From the NCBI RefSeq assembly GCF_030411995.1, contig NZ_JASNRC010000016.1, forward strand, positions 61,212 to 125,211: a DNA stretch of 64,000 nucleotides, written 5' to 3'. The notes beneath the pieces are model-generated. The model saw nothing but the letters and a program-made list of their open reading frames with translations, was not told where the DNA came from and made no database searches. Source of the DNA: Massilia sp. YIM B02769 (GTDB lineage: Bacteria > Pseudomonadota > Gammaproteobacteria > Burkholderiales > Burkholderiaceae_D). A program made the position numbers and the translations under genes. This document shows, one piece after another, positions 16,477 to 24,337 of the stretch (positions within the stretch are counted from its first letter, which is position 1; each line of letters begins with the position of its first letter).

Positions 16477-18636
16477 TTACAGTGCGTTCATTTCCTTCAG
16501 CAGGTTATCCGCTTTATCCACGTGCTTCATGTTCCACAGGATGTAGCGCACGTCGACCTGGATGTCGCGGGTGTTGGCCGCGTTGAAGTCCCAGTCCGAG
16601 ATGATCGAATCCAGGGTGCCGTCGAAGGCCAGGCCGATCAGCTCGCCGCGCTTGTTCAGCGCTGCCGAACCCGAGTTGCCGCCGGTGATGTCCAACGTGG
16701 CCAGGTAGTTGACCGGCACGGTCTTCAGCACAGGGTCGACATACTTGCCGAAGTCCTTGGCCTTGATCGCGGCCAGCTGGGCTGCCGGTGCATTGAACTC
16801 GCCTTCGCCGGTGTTTTTCGCGACCACGCCCTTGACGGTGGTGAACGCGGTCCACGAACCGGTGCCGTCGGCGCCATGGTCGCGGCCCATGATCTTGCCG
16901 AAGGTGACGCGCAGGGTGCCGTTGGCGTCCGGATAGACGGCCTGGCCCTTGCTGTTCATGTAGGCGATCTTGGCCTTCATGTAGCCGCCGTAGGCTTTCT
17001 GGATCTTGCCGGCGAGTTCTTCCTCTTTGGCTTCGTCCTTCAGGTCGGCGTCATACATGGCAACGGCTGCCTTGATGAAGCTGTCGTTGCTGGCCTTGAA
17101 TTCGGCCGGCGACTTCTTCAGCCAGGTCACGCGCTCTTCCTTGTTGGCCAGTTTCGAACCGGCGTAGGCCTTGTCCAGGGCGGCTTTCAGTTCTTCCTGG
17201 CTCATGCCTGCGCGCAGGCCGAGGGCGTCGTTGAAGGCCTTGTCCTGCTCGGCGGCTGGCTGGGCCAGGTACTTGGTCAGGAAGTTCATGACCAGCGCCT
17301 TGTCGACCTTTTCGTCGTAGGTGCGGTCCTGGCCGGTGATGACCGAGGTGACGCGCGCCATGTCGCGTTCCTGGTAGCCCGATTTACGGGCGGCGTCCGG
17401 CTTGGTGCGCTCGTTGGCCAGGCGGTACAGGCTGCGTGCCGAGCTCAGGAAGCGTGGCTGGGCGTAGCCCAGGTAGAAGCCCTGCTTGGTGTGGGCATCG
17501 CGCTCGGCGATCAGCTTCTCGGCGGTGTCGATGTCGGCGCCGAACTGCTTTTTACGCGCGGCGTCGCTGTTCACCCATGCCTTCAGGGCATTGTGTTCGG
17601 CGGTCTTGCGCTGCAGGAAGTCGCTCTCGCCGTACGAGGTCAGCATGCCCTTGCGGTTCTTGTAGTAGTTGTTCACGCCCGCGATCTGGCCGGCGTACTT
17701 CAGCTTGGCGGCCGGGTCGTTCTTGGTTTCGCGTTCGATGATGGCCAGCACTTCACCCGAGGCTTGTACGAAGGCCGGGTAGTTCCAGTCGAAGGTGTAC
17801 TGCACTTCCGACGGCAGGCGGTGGCGGTTGGTGCGGCCGGGGTAGCCGGCGACCATGATGAAATCGCCTTCCTTCGAGCCTTCGGTGGCCAGCTTCAGGA
17901 AGTGCTTCGGCACGTAAGGGACGTTGTCGGCGGCGAAGTCGGCGGCCTTGCCATCTTTCGAGACGTAGGCGCGGTAGAAGCCGTAGTCGCCGGTGTGGCG
18001 CGGCCACATCCAGTTGTCGGTGTCGCCACCGAATTTACCCACGCCCGACGGCGGTGCGTGCACCAGGCGCACGTCGCGGATTTCCAGCTGTTTCAGGCGG
18101 TAGAACTCGAGGCCGCCGTAGTAGCTGGCCACGGTGCAGCGGTAGCCCGGGGTCTTCTCGCAGGCAGCAACCATTTCCTTCTGGTTCTTTTCGATCGCGT
18201 CGATGCGCGCCTTGCCGTTCAGCTTGGCGACTTTCTTGTCGATGATCTGGTCGGTGACGTTGGTCACTTCTTCGGTCACGAAGACGCGGCTGCCCGGCGC
18301 GGCCGGCACTTCTTCGCCCAGGGTCTTGGCCAGGAAGCCGTTCGCCAGCAGGTCGCGCTCAGGGGTCGAGTTGACGGCGACGCTGTTGTACACGCAGTGG
18401 TGGTTGGTGATGACCAGGCCCTGCGGCGACACGAAGGAAGCCGAGCAACCGCCCAGGCTCACGATGGCGCCCATCGGGAATTCGGTCAGCTTGGTCAGGG
18501 TGGCCGGATCGAGTTCCAGGCCGGCGGCTTTCAGTTGCTGGGCTACTTGTGGCAGCTGCTGCGGCATCCACATGCCTTCGTCCGCTTGTGCGGCGAAGCT
18601 GGTCAGGATGGCGAGCGAGAGAAGGGTCTTTTTCAT
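16477..18636 (-). CDS. S46-family dipeptidyl-peptidase (DPP7/DPP11 type)
   Basis: The 719-residue protein has an N-terminal Sec signal peptide (about 1-18) and the chymotrypsin-like catalytic features of family S46: TNHHCVY (His around 79-80) and TGGNSGSA with Ser655, the same position as in characterised Porphyromonas DPP11. Length is typical for the family. These periplasmic enzymes remove dipeptides from the N-termini of oligopeptides. Preference for acidic (DPP11) or hydrophobic (DPP7) residues cannot be decided by eye. It is monocistronic with its own terminator. It adds to a notably large set of exported peptidases in this window. Confidence 0.93.
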   Translation of the reverse strand: MKKTLLSLAILTSFAAQADEGMWMPQQLPQVAQQLKAAGLELDPATLTKLTEFPMGAIVSLGGCSASFVSPQGLVITNHHCVYNSVAVNSTPERDLLANGFLAKTLGEEVPAAPGSRVFVTEEVTNVTDQIIDKKVAKLNGKARIDAIEKNQKEMVAACEKTPGYRCTVASYYGGLEFYRLKQLEIRDVRLVHAPPSGVGKFGGDTDNWMWPRHTGDYGFYRAYVSKDGKAADFAADNVPYVPKHFLKLATEGSKEGDFIMVAGYPGRTNRHRLPSEVQYTFDWNYPAFVQASGEVLAIIERETKNDPAAKLKYAGQIAGVNNYYKNRKGMLTSYGESDFLQRKTAEHNALKAWVNSDAARKKQFGADIDTAEKLIAERDAHTKQGFYLGYAQPRFLSSARSLYRLANERTKPDAARKSGYQERDMARVTSVITGQDRTYDEKVDKALVMNFLTKYLAQPAAEQDKAFNDALGLRAGMSQEELKAALDKAYAGSKLANKEERVTWLKKSPAEFKASNDSFIKAAVAMYDADLKDEAKEEELAGKIQKAYGGYMKAKIAYMNSKGQAVYPDANGTLRVTFGKIMGRDHGADGTGSWTAFTTVKGVVAKNTGEGEFNAPAAQLAAIKAKDFGKYVDPVLKTVPVNYLATLDITGGNSGSAALNKRGELIGLAFDGTLDSIISDWDFNAANTRDIQVDVRYILWNMKHVDKADNLLKEMNAL

Positions 18637-18751
18637 TCGCGTGTCAGGGATGGTTGATATCAGGAGCGTCCGGCTCCGCGGAGCACCCCGGAGTATGGGT
18701 ACTCCACTGTTGCCTCGTCAACCAATATTTCCGTTTCGTGACACGCGGTCT

Positions 18752-20029
18752 TTACAGCTGCGACCCCAGCAGCGAGGCCGCTTCGCCGGCCAGTTTTTCC
18801 ATCACCGGACGATTGCGCCAGGCCTCCAGTGTGATCGGGCGCGCGCGCTTCCAGTCGTCCTCGAAGACTTCCCGCTGGGACTTGGCAAAGGCCGGGTCGA
18901 GCAGGTTCAAATTCGCTTCGTCGTTGATGCTGAACGAGCGGTTATCGAAGTTGGTGGAACCGACCGAGACCATCATGTCGTCGACGATCAGCGCTTTCAC
19001 GTGGTACATGGTCGGCTGGTATTCAGCGATCTTGATGCCGGCTTCCAGCAGCGGACCCCAGCGCTCGCGCGAGGCCACGCGCACGATGTCGGAATCGATG
19101 TCCTTGCCCGGCGTGATGATGCGCACGTCGACGCCGCGCTTGGCGGCTGCCACCAGGGCCTTGATCGCCAGTTCGTCCGGCACGAAGTAGGAAGCCGACA
19201 GCAGGATCGACTGGCGCGCGGCGGTAATGGCCATCAGGTACATCAGGTGCATGCTGGCGCTGCCGCCGGTGGGCGAGCTGGAAAACATTTGCGCCGGAAT
19301 CTCGCCGCGTGCCTGCAGCGGCGGGAAGTAATCGGGGCCGTCGAGGACGGTGCCGGTGGACTTGGTCCAGTTATCGGTGAACACGGCCTGCATCTGGCCG
19401 ACCACCGGGCCTTCGACGCGGAAATGGGTGTCGCGCCAGTGGTCTTCGTCCTGGGCATTGCCGCGCCACTGGTCGGCGATGCCGACGCCGCCGGTGAAGC
19501 CGATTTGGCCGTCGACGATCAGGAGCTTGCGGTGGGTGCGGTTGTTCAGGCGCGCCAGTTTCCACCAGGCCGGCTTGTGGTAGCGCTGTACCTGCACGCC
19601 GGCGTCGCGCATCGTTTTCAATGAATCGTCGTCCATCTTGATGCTGCCGACGAAGTCGAGCATCACGTGCACCTTGACGCCGGCGCGGGCGCGCTCGGCC
19701 AGGGCGTCGCGGAATTCGTGGCCGATGGTGCCGGACCAGTAGATATAGGTTTCGAAGGTGATGCTGGTTTTCGCCTTGCGGATGGCGTCCAGCATGGCCG
19801 GGAAGATCTGGTCGCCGTTCAACAGTACATCGACCTTGTTGCCCTCGATGATGGGCGGCCCCAGCAGCACACCCATCGAGCGCCGGAACTGGGCGTCGTG
19901 GATATCGTACTGGCGCGTCAGTTGGGTCTCGATCTGCTTTTCGCTCGGCATGAAGTTCAGGGCGAGGAAGCCGGCCAGCAGGGTGACGATGCTGGTGATC
20001 AGGACGATGGTGAAGATTCTGGAGCGCAT
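18752..20029 (-). CDS. Phospholipase D-family cardiolipin synthase-like protein
   Basis: The 425-residue protein has one N-terminal membrane helix (about 5-25) and two HKD phosphodiesterase motifs: THRKLLIVDGQIGFTGG in the first half and HVKALIVDDMMVSVGSTNFD in the second. This is the pattern of bacterial cardiolipin synthases, which join two phosphatidylglycerols or transfer a phosphatidyl group at the inner membrane. The ATG at 20029 is preferred; a TTG eight codons upstream would be the only longer choice and overlaps a terminator. ClsA, B or C class is not settled. Confidence 0.88.
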   Translation of the reverse strand: MRSRIFTIVLITSIVTLLAGFLALNFMPSEKQIETQLTRQYDIHDAQFRRSMGVLLGPPIIEGNKVDVLLNGDQIFPAMLDAIRKAKTSITFETYIYWSGTIGHEFRDALAERARAGVKVHVMLDFVGSIKMDDDSLKTMRDAGVQVQRYHKPAWWKLARLNNRTHRKLLIVDGQIGFTGGVGIADQWRGNAQDEDHWRDTHFRVEGPVVGQMQAVFTDNWTKSTGTVLDGPDYFPPLQARGEIPAQMFSSSPTGGSASMHLMYLMAITAARQSILLSASYFVPDELAIKALVAAAKRGVDVRIITPGKDIDSDIVRVASRERWGPLLEAGIKIAEYQPTMYHVKALIVDDMMVSVGSTNFDNRSFSINDEANLNLLDPAFAKSQREVFEDDWKRARPITLEAWRNRPVMEKLAGEAASLLGSQL

Positions 20030-20051
20030 TTGAATTCTGGAAGAACCGATC

Positions 20052-20084
20052 AAAAAAAAACCAACGCATCAGGCGTTGGTTTTT
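20052..20084 (-). terminator. Terminator after the GlsB/YeaQ gene
   Basis: A 12-bp stem (AAAAACCAACGC and its complement) with a 5-base loop has T-rich flanks on both strands. It lies between the stop at 20107 and the downstream gene start at 20029, so it mainly serves the minus-strand transcript. Confidence 0.85.
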
Positions 20085-20106
20085 ATAAATGGCTTACCAC
20101 TTTGTA

Positions 20107-20376
20107 TTAACGAACGCGGCCGCGGCGCAGCAGATTGACGATGGCCAGCAGGATGACAGCGCCCAGGAAGGAAACCAGCAGCGACGACACGCTGAAGTCG
20201 TCCGAATTGATGGTGCCCGAACCGAACAGCGGCGACAGCAGCCAGCCACCCAGGAAGGCGCCGACGATACCGACCACGACGTTCAGAATCATGCCTTGCT
20301 CGGCATCGGTCTTCATGACCATGCTTGCAAGCCAGCCCAGGATACCACCGACAACGATCCAGATAATGAATAGCAT
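20107..20376 (-). CDS. GlsB/YeaQ/YmgE family stress-associated membrane protein
   Basis: The 89-residue very hydrophobic protein has three predicted membrane helices with the family pattern GGILGWLAS, GIVGAFLGGWL and a final LLRRGR. Such transglycosylase-associated (PF04226) proteins are common in stress regulons, with no known activity. The ATG at 20376 has an almost perfect AGGAGGAACT ribosome-binding site. It lies divergent from the glycine-zipper gene at 20729, also a probable stress protein, which suggests shared stress control. Confidence 0.9.
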   Translation of the reverse strand: MLFIIWIVVGGILGWLASMVMKTDAEQGMILNVVVGIVGAFLGGWLLSPLFGSGTINSDDFSVSSLLVSFLGAVILLAIVNLLRRGRVR

Positions 20377-20728
20377 TTTTAGTTCCTCCTCATAGTGAAA
20401 AAACCTACCTGAGGCCAATTGTTTGAGTGGCCATGTGAAAAAGTCTACGGATTCCAACCGTAGCGGGTCGGTGCGGCAAGTAACGTTAGACGACGAATCT
20501 GCTGTGCGTGTTCCGGCGCCGGATTTGATGCCGCTTCGACCAGCGCTCGATGCGTAGTCTGATGTTGACCAAGAGGCGGTTAGTTGACGCCGGGAATGTC
20601 CTGGACAGGGTGCGTCAACGAACAGAAGTGGACAGCTCGGCAGGCATATCGTTCACGGACCGGCAACGCCCCACATTGGGGCGCGTTGCACCCCGATTCC
20701 GCGTTAGACCTTTTCGAAAGGATTCATC
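20377..20728. other. Divergent intergenic region with a strong hairpin
   Basis: These 352 bases separate the GlsB-like gene from the glycine-zipper gene and hold no convincing open frame. A strong hairpin at 20663-20689 (GCAACGCCCCA pairing with TGGGGCGCGTTGC, two-base bulge) lies about 40 bases upstream of the glycine-zipper start. It lacks a T tract, so it is more likely a leader structure or operator than a terminator. A Shine-Dalgarno AAAGGA precedes the ATG at 20729. Confidence 0.5.
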
Positions 20729-22228
20729 ATGAGCTACGACACGACCAACAACAACCAGCAGTCGCGCATGGTCACCGGCCTGTTCCCCGATCGCGCCAGC
20801 GCCGAGCGCGCCTATGGTTCGATTTCCGACCGCGGCTATGGCCGCGACGACGTCAACCTGATGATGTCGGATTCGACCCGCAAGACCCACTTCGCCGACA
20901 CCGATACCGAACTGGGCAGCAAAGCGGCCGAAGGCGCCGGCATCGGCGCGGGCATCGGCGGCACCATCGGCGCCGTGCTGGCCGGTATCGCCGCAGTCGG
21001 CACCACGCTGGTACTGCCGGGCGTTGGCCTGGTCGTGGCCGGTCCGCTGGCGGCAGCCCTGGCCGGCGCCGGCGCGGGCGGCATCACCGGCGGCCTGATC
21101 GGTGCACTGATCGGCGCCGGCATTCCGGAAGAGCGTGCCAAGCACTATGAAGAAGGCATCCATAACGGCGGCATCCTGATGGGCGTGAACGCCCGTTCCG
21201 ACGAAGACGCGGCCCACATCCACCGCTCGTGGACCGAAAGCGGCGGCTCGCACGTGATCGGCGCCGGCGTCGGCGGCACGGCGGGCGCGCTGGTTGGCGC
21301 CGGTATCGGTGCAGCGGCCGGCCCGGTCGGCATGGTGGCCGGCGCCGCCATCGGCGCGGTTACCGGCGGTATCGCCGGCAAGGGCGCTGGCGAAGTCGTG
21401 AATCCAAAATCCGGCGACGACCTGGCCGAACACCACCTGGCCAAAGGCGTCGGCGCCAGCGCCGGTGCGGCCACCGGTGCCGCGATCGGCGCCGTCGGCG
21501 GCCCGATCGGCATGGCAGCCGGTGCCGTCGTCGGCGGCCTGGCGGGCGGCGCTGCCGGCCGTGGCGCGGGCGAAGTGGTGAATCCAAAAGCGACCGACGA
21601 CCTGAACGACCATAACCTGGCGCAAGGCGTCGGCGGCGCCGGCGGCGCAGTGGCTGGCGCCACGGTGGGCGCGGTCGGCGGCCCGGTCGGCATGGCTGCC
21701 GGCGCCGTGATCGGCGGCCTGGCTGGCGGTGCAGCCGGCAAGGGCGTGGGCGAAGTGGCCAACTCGGCGCCTGGCGACGAGCTGCACGACCATAACCTGG
21801 CCAAGGGCGTGGGCGCCGGCGGCGGTGCGGCTGCTGGTGCAGCGGTGGGCGCCGTGGGCGGCCCGGTCGGCATGGTGGTCGGTGCGGGCGTTGGCGCCGC
21901 GGTCGGCGGCATGGCCGGCAAGGGCGTCGGCGGCCTGGTCAATCCAGCGCACGAAGACGACTACTGGCGCAACAACTACCAGAACCAGTCGCACTATACC
22001 CCGGGCTACACCTACGACGACTACGCACCGGCCTACGCGCTGGGCTACAACGGCAAGGGCCGCTATCCGGGCAGCTACGACCAGAACGAATCCTACCTGT
22101 CGGACGAGTGGAACAGCACCCGCGGTTCCTCGCGCCTGTCGTGGGACCACGCCAAGGTCGCCAGCCGCGCCGCATGGGACCGCGTCGAGCGCGCGATTCC
22201 GGGTGACTCGGACCGCGACGGCAAGTAA
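20729..22228 (+). CDS. Large glycine-zipper stress protein with 60-residue repeats
   Basis: The 499-residue protein starts with a GspM/YflT-like general-stress domain (about 14-50, FPDRASAERAYGSISDRGY). A glycine-zipper segment (68-132), another short linker and then four consecutive 60-residue repeats follow (from residues 181, 241, 301 and 361). Each repeat is a glycine-zipper hairpin (GAVGGPVGMAAGAVIGG-like) plus a short polar linker such as NPKSGDDLAEHHLAKG. The C-terminal 90 residues are Tyr/Asn/Asp-rich and hydrophilic. Glycine zippers insert in or span membranes, so the repeats may form a membrane-associated bundle. There is no signal peptide. The function is unknown. Confidence 0.85.
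   Translation: MSYDTTNNNQQSRMVTGLFPDRASAERAYGSISDRGYGRDDVNLMMSDSTRKTHFADTDTELGSKAAEGAGIGAGIGGTIGAVLAGIAAVGTTLVLPGVGLVVAGPLAAALAGAGAGGITGGLIGALIGAGIPEERAKHYEEGIHNGGILMGVNARSDEDAAHIHRSWTESGGSHVIGAGVGGTAGALVGAGIGAAAGPVGMVAGAAIGAVTGGIAGKGAGEVVNPKSGDDLAEHHLAKGVGASAGAATGAAIGAVGGPIGMAAGAVVGGLAGGAAGRGAGEVVNPKATDDLNDHNLAQGVGGAGGAVAGATVGAVGGPVGMAAGAVIGGLAGGAAGKGVGEVANSAPGDELHDHNLAKGVGAGGGAAAGAAVGAVGGPVGMVVGAGVGAAVGGMAGKGVGGLVNPAHEDDYWRNNYQNQSHYTPGYTYDDYAPAYALGYNGKGRYPGSYDQNESYLSDEWNSTRGSSRLSWDHAKVASRAAWDRVERAIPGDSDRDGK
21269..21958 (+). repeat. Tandem 180-bp coding repeats in the glycine-zipper gene
   Basis: Four units begin at 21269, 21449, 21629 and 21809. The period is exactly 60 codons without any insertion, with the last unit about 50 codons. 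Divergence is mostly at synonymous or conservative positions. This points to in-frame duplication by recombination. Confidence 0.85.
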
Positions 22229-22241
22229 TTAGCCGGACGTA

Positions 22242-22277
22242 AAAAAGCCCCGCTGCAGCGATGCGGCGGGGCTTTTT
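22242..22277 (+). terminator. Rho-independent terminator after the glycine-zipper gene
   Basis: A 12-bp stem AAAAAGCCCCGC/GCGGGGCTTTTT ends in T residues, 13 bases after the stop. It is symmetrical and could work on both strands. Confidence 0.9.
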
Positions 22278-22282
22278 GTTTT

Positions 22283-22410
22283 CGTAGGGTGGACGGCTTC
22301 GCCGTCCACGCGTCGATCGATATCGGTCCTATTCTCGTGTCCGATGACCTTGCTGCTAACTATCAACGCGTGGACGGGAAAAGCGCCTTTCGTGGCCCGG
22401 TCCACCCTAC
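22283..22410. repeat. Inverted pair of GTAG-type REP elements
   Basis: The left element, 22283-22312, is a palindrome GTGGACGG/CCGTCCAC with a GTAGGGTGG end. The right element, 22367-22410, is its inverted partner, ending CCACCCTAC, but its hairpin loop carries about 15 extra bases. The pair lies 3 bases from the stop of the YceI gene. Confidence 0.8.
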
Positions 22411-22413
22411 AAG

Positions 22414-22983
22414 TTATTGCTTGACCGCTTCGACCTGGATCGCGAGTTTGACTTCCGGCGAGAAGCGCGGCAAGCCGAAGCTCACGCCAAAATCGCTGCG
22501 CTGGAAGGTGGCCGACGCATCCGCGCCGCAGACCTCACGCTTCAGCATCGGGTGGTCGATGCACTTGAACTTGTTGATGGTCAGGGTCAGAGGCTTGGTC
22601 ACGCCGTGCAGCGTGAACTGGCCTTCGACTGCCACCGGCGTATCGCCATTGAAGCGCACCTTGTTGCCTTTAAAAGTCGCGGTCGGGAACTGGGCAACGT
22701 CGAAGATGTCCGGCTTGCGTGCGTGCTCGTTCATCTTTTCGTGGCCGAAATCGACACTGTTCATGTCCACGGTGATGTCGACACTGCCGGTCTTCGCGGC
22801 GCGGTCGAGGGTAATCGTGCCTTCGGTCTTGGTGAACTTGCCGCGCCAGACGGAAATGCCCATGTGGTCGGCTTCGAAGCTCGGGTAGGTGTGGCCCGGA
22901 TCGATCTTGTAGGTATCGGCGGCGGCAAAGGCGAGGCTGGCGCTGGTGGCCAGGGTAGCGGCGACAAAGAACTTGAGTTTCAT
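22414..22983 (-). CDS. YceI-family periplasmic protein (last gene of the cytochrome b561 operon)
   Basis: The 189-residue protein has a signal peptide (about 1-20, LAFAAAD) and the YceI lipocalin-like beta-barrel pattern, starting YKIDPGHTYPSFEADHMGIS and including VDFGHEKMNEHARKPDIFDV and FTLHGVTKPLTLTI. YceI proteins bind isoprenoid chains such as ubiquinone-like lipids. It follows a second yceI gene (39 bases) and a cytochrome b561 gene on the same strand, a common arrangement that suggests quinone/superoxide-related function in the periplasm. Confidence 0.93.
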   Translation of the reverse strand: MKLKFFVAATLATSASLAFAAADTYKIDPGHTYPSFEADHMGISVWRGKFTKTEGTITLDRAAKTGSVDITVDMNSVDFGHEKMNEHARKPDIFDVAQFPTATFKGNKVRFNGDTPVAVEGQFTLHGVTKPLTLTINKFKCIDHPMLKREVCGADASATFQRSDFGVSFGLPRFSPEVKLAIQVEAVKQ

Positions 22984-23022
22984 GTGTACATCCCTTGGTT
23001 GAGCTTGGTTGAGTTTGTTTAT

Positions 23023-23571
23023 TTACTGGCCCGCGGTAACGCGGAACTTGATGACAACTTCATCGGCGACCATGCTGGTGTCTTTCCACTCGCCTTCGCC
23101 AATGTTAAAAGCCAGCCGCTTGATCGGCAACTGGCCCTCGAACACCTGCTGCTTGCCTGCCGCCTTCACCGTCAGCGGAAACGCCACGTCGGCGGTCTTG
23201 CCCTTGATCGTCAGCTTGCCGGCAACATTCAATTTGTCCGCGCCGGCCGGCTTGATCGAAGTCGATACGAAGGTCGCTTTCGGGAACTGCGCCGTATTGA
23301 ACCACTCTTTCTTGGCAACCTCGCGGTTGTATTCCGGGTCGCCCAGGTCCATGCTGGCGGTGCCGATGTCGACCGTGGCCTTCGATGCTTCCGGCTTGGC
23401 GGCATCGTAGTCGATCTGGGCGCTAAACGTCTTGAATTTGGCTTCGACCGGCACGTTCATTTGCTTGAAGGTGGCCGAGACGCTGCTTTTCGCCAGGTCG
23501 GTCTTCAGCGGGGCGGCGTGGGCGGCGCCTGCGAACAGGGCGGCGGCGAGCAGGAAACGCAGGGGTGTCAT
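23023..23571 (-). CDS. YceI-family periplasmic protein (second copy, middle gene)
   Basis: The 182-residue protein has a signal peptide ending AGAAHA and the YceI fold features KSSVSATFKQMNVPVEAKF and KGKTADVAFPLTVK. It is clearly divergent from the neighbouring YceI at 22414-22983: the ligand-tunnel residues differ and the N-terminal pattern is different. The pair is thus probably specialised, not redundant. A good AAGGAG precedes the ATG, and the gene lies 10 bases after the cytochrome b561 stop, so it is translated from the same transcript. Confidence 0.92.
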   Translation of the reverse strand: MTPLRFLLAAALFAGAAHAAPLKTDLAKSSVSATFKQMNVPVEAKFKTFSAQIDYDAAKPEASKATVDIGTASMDLGDPEYNREVAKKEWFNTAQFPKATFVSTSIKPAGADKLNVAGKLTIKGKTADVAFPLTVKAAGKQQVFEGQLPIKRLAFNIGEGEWKDTSMVADEVVIKFRVTAGQ

Positions 23572-23581
23572 CGGAAACTCC

Positions 23582-24115
23582 TTATTTGGAAAAGGGCAGC
23601 ATGCGCTGCATCACGCCGTCGCGGTCCAGCAGCAGATGCTTGAACGCGGCCAGCACGTGGATGGCCACCAGGGCCGCCAGCAGCATGTTGAGCCAGTAGT
23701 GCAGGGCGCCGAGCGTCGGCTTCAGGGCTTGATCGGCCTCGATCAGCGTCGGCAGCGGGAACAGGCCGAAATACACGACCGGCACGCCGGCCGCCAGGCT
23801 GTAGAAATAACCGGACAGGGGCACGGCGAACATCAGCACGTAGAGCAGGCCGTGCAGCGAGTGGGCGGCGTGGCGCTGCCAGGTGGGCATGTGGGCCGGG
23901 TAGGCCGGCGGGCGCGAACGCAGGCGCCACAGCAGGCGCAGCGCGGCCAGGGCCAGCACCGTTACGCCGGCCCATTTGTGCCAGGAAAAGTAGCGCAGCT
24001 TGGTGGGCGTCAGGCCGGGGATGTCGGTCATCACCCAGCCGAGCGTGAAGGTCCCGATGATGAGAATGGCGATCAGCCAGTGCAGGGCGATGGCGACGGA
24101 AGAATAACGCTGCAT
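23582..24115 (-). CDS. Cytochrome b561-family protein (superoxide oxidase CybB-like)
   Basis: The 177-residue, four-helix membrane protein belongs to the bacterial cytochrome b561 family. Haem-ligating histidines are visible in ALHWLIA (His12), SWHKWAG (His46), SLHGLLY (His88 region), ALHYWLN and AIHVLAA. E. coli CybB takes electrons from superoxide and passes them to ubiquinone. As first gene of an operon with two YceI proteins, it likely sets an electron path between the quinone pool and periplasmic isoprenoid-binding proteins. That last link is inference. Confidence 0.9.
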   Translation of the reverse strand: MQRYSSVAIALHWLIAILIIGTFTLGWVMTDIPGLTPTKLRYFSWHKWAGVTVLALAALRLLWRLRSRPPAYPAHMPTWQRHAAHSLHGLLYVLMFAVPLSGYFYSLAAGVPVVYFGLFPLPTLIEADQALKPTLGALHYWLNMLLAALVAIHVLAAFKHLLLDRDGVMQRMLPFSK

Positions 24116-24337
24116 GGTGATTGTCCGTGTTCGTACTGATTAGCGCCAGACTATAGCAAAAAAAGCCAGGGGATTGCTGGAGTCGATATAGTTTCTTTCT
24201 GTACACTATCATGGATTGTTAAACGTGCACAGCCGCGATGCCACAGAATGTAAAATCAAGGCAGGCGTGAATTTATCTATTTAGCGCGGCCGAATGAGTG
24301 GAACCTGGCTCTGCGCCGCACCGTAGCAAAGGAAGTC

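Noticed and set aside
16414..18657. A 747-codon plus-strand frame over the S46 peptidase gene
   Set aside because: It is the antisense shadow of a gene with intact catalytic motifs, and its sequence has no recognisable domain.
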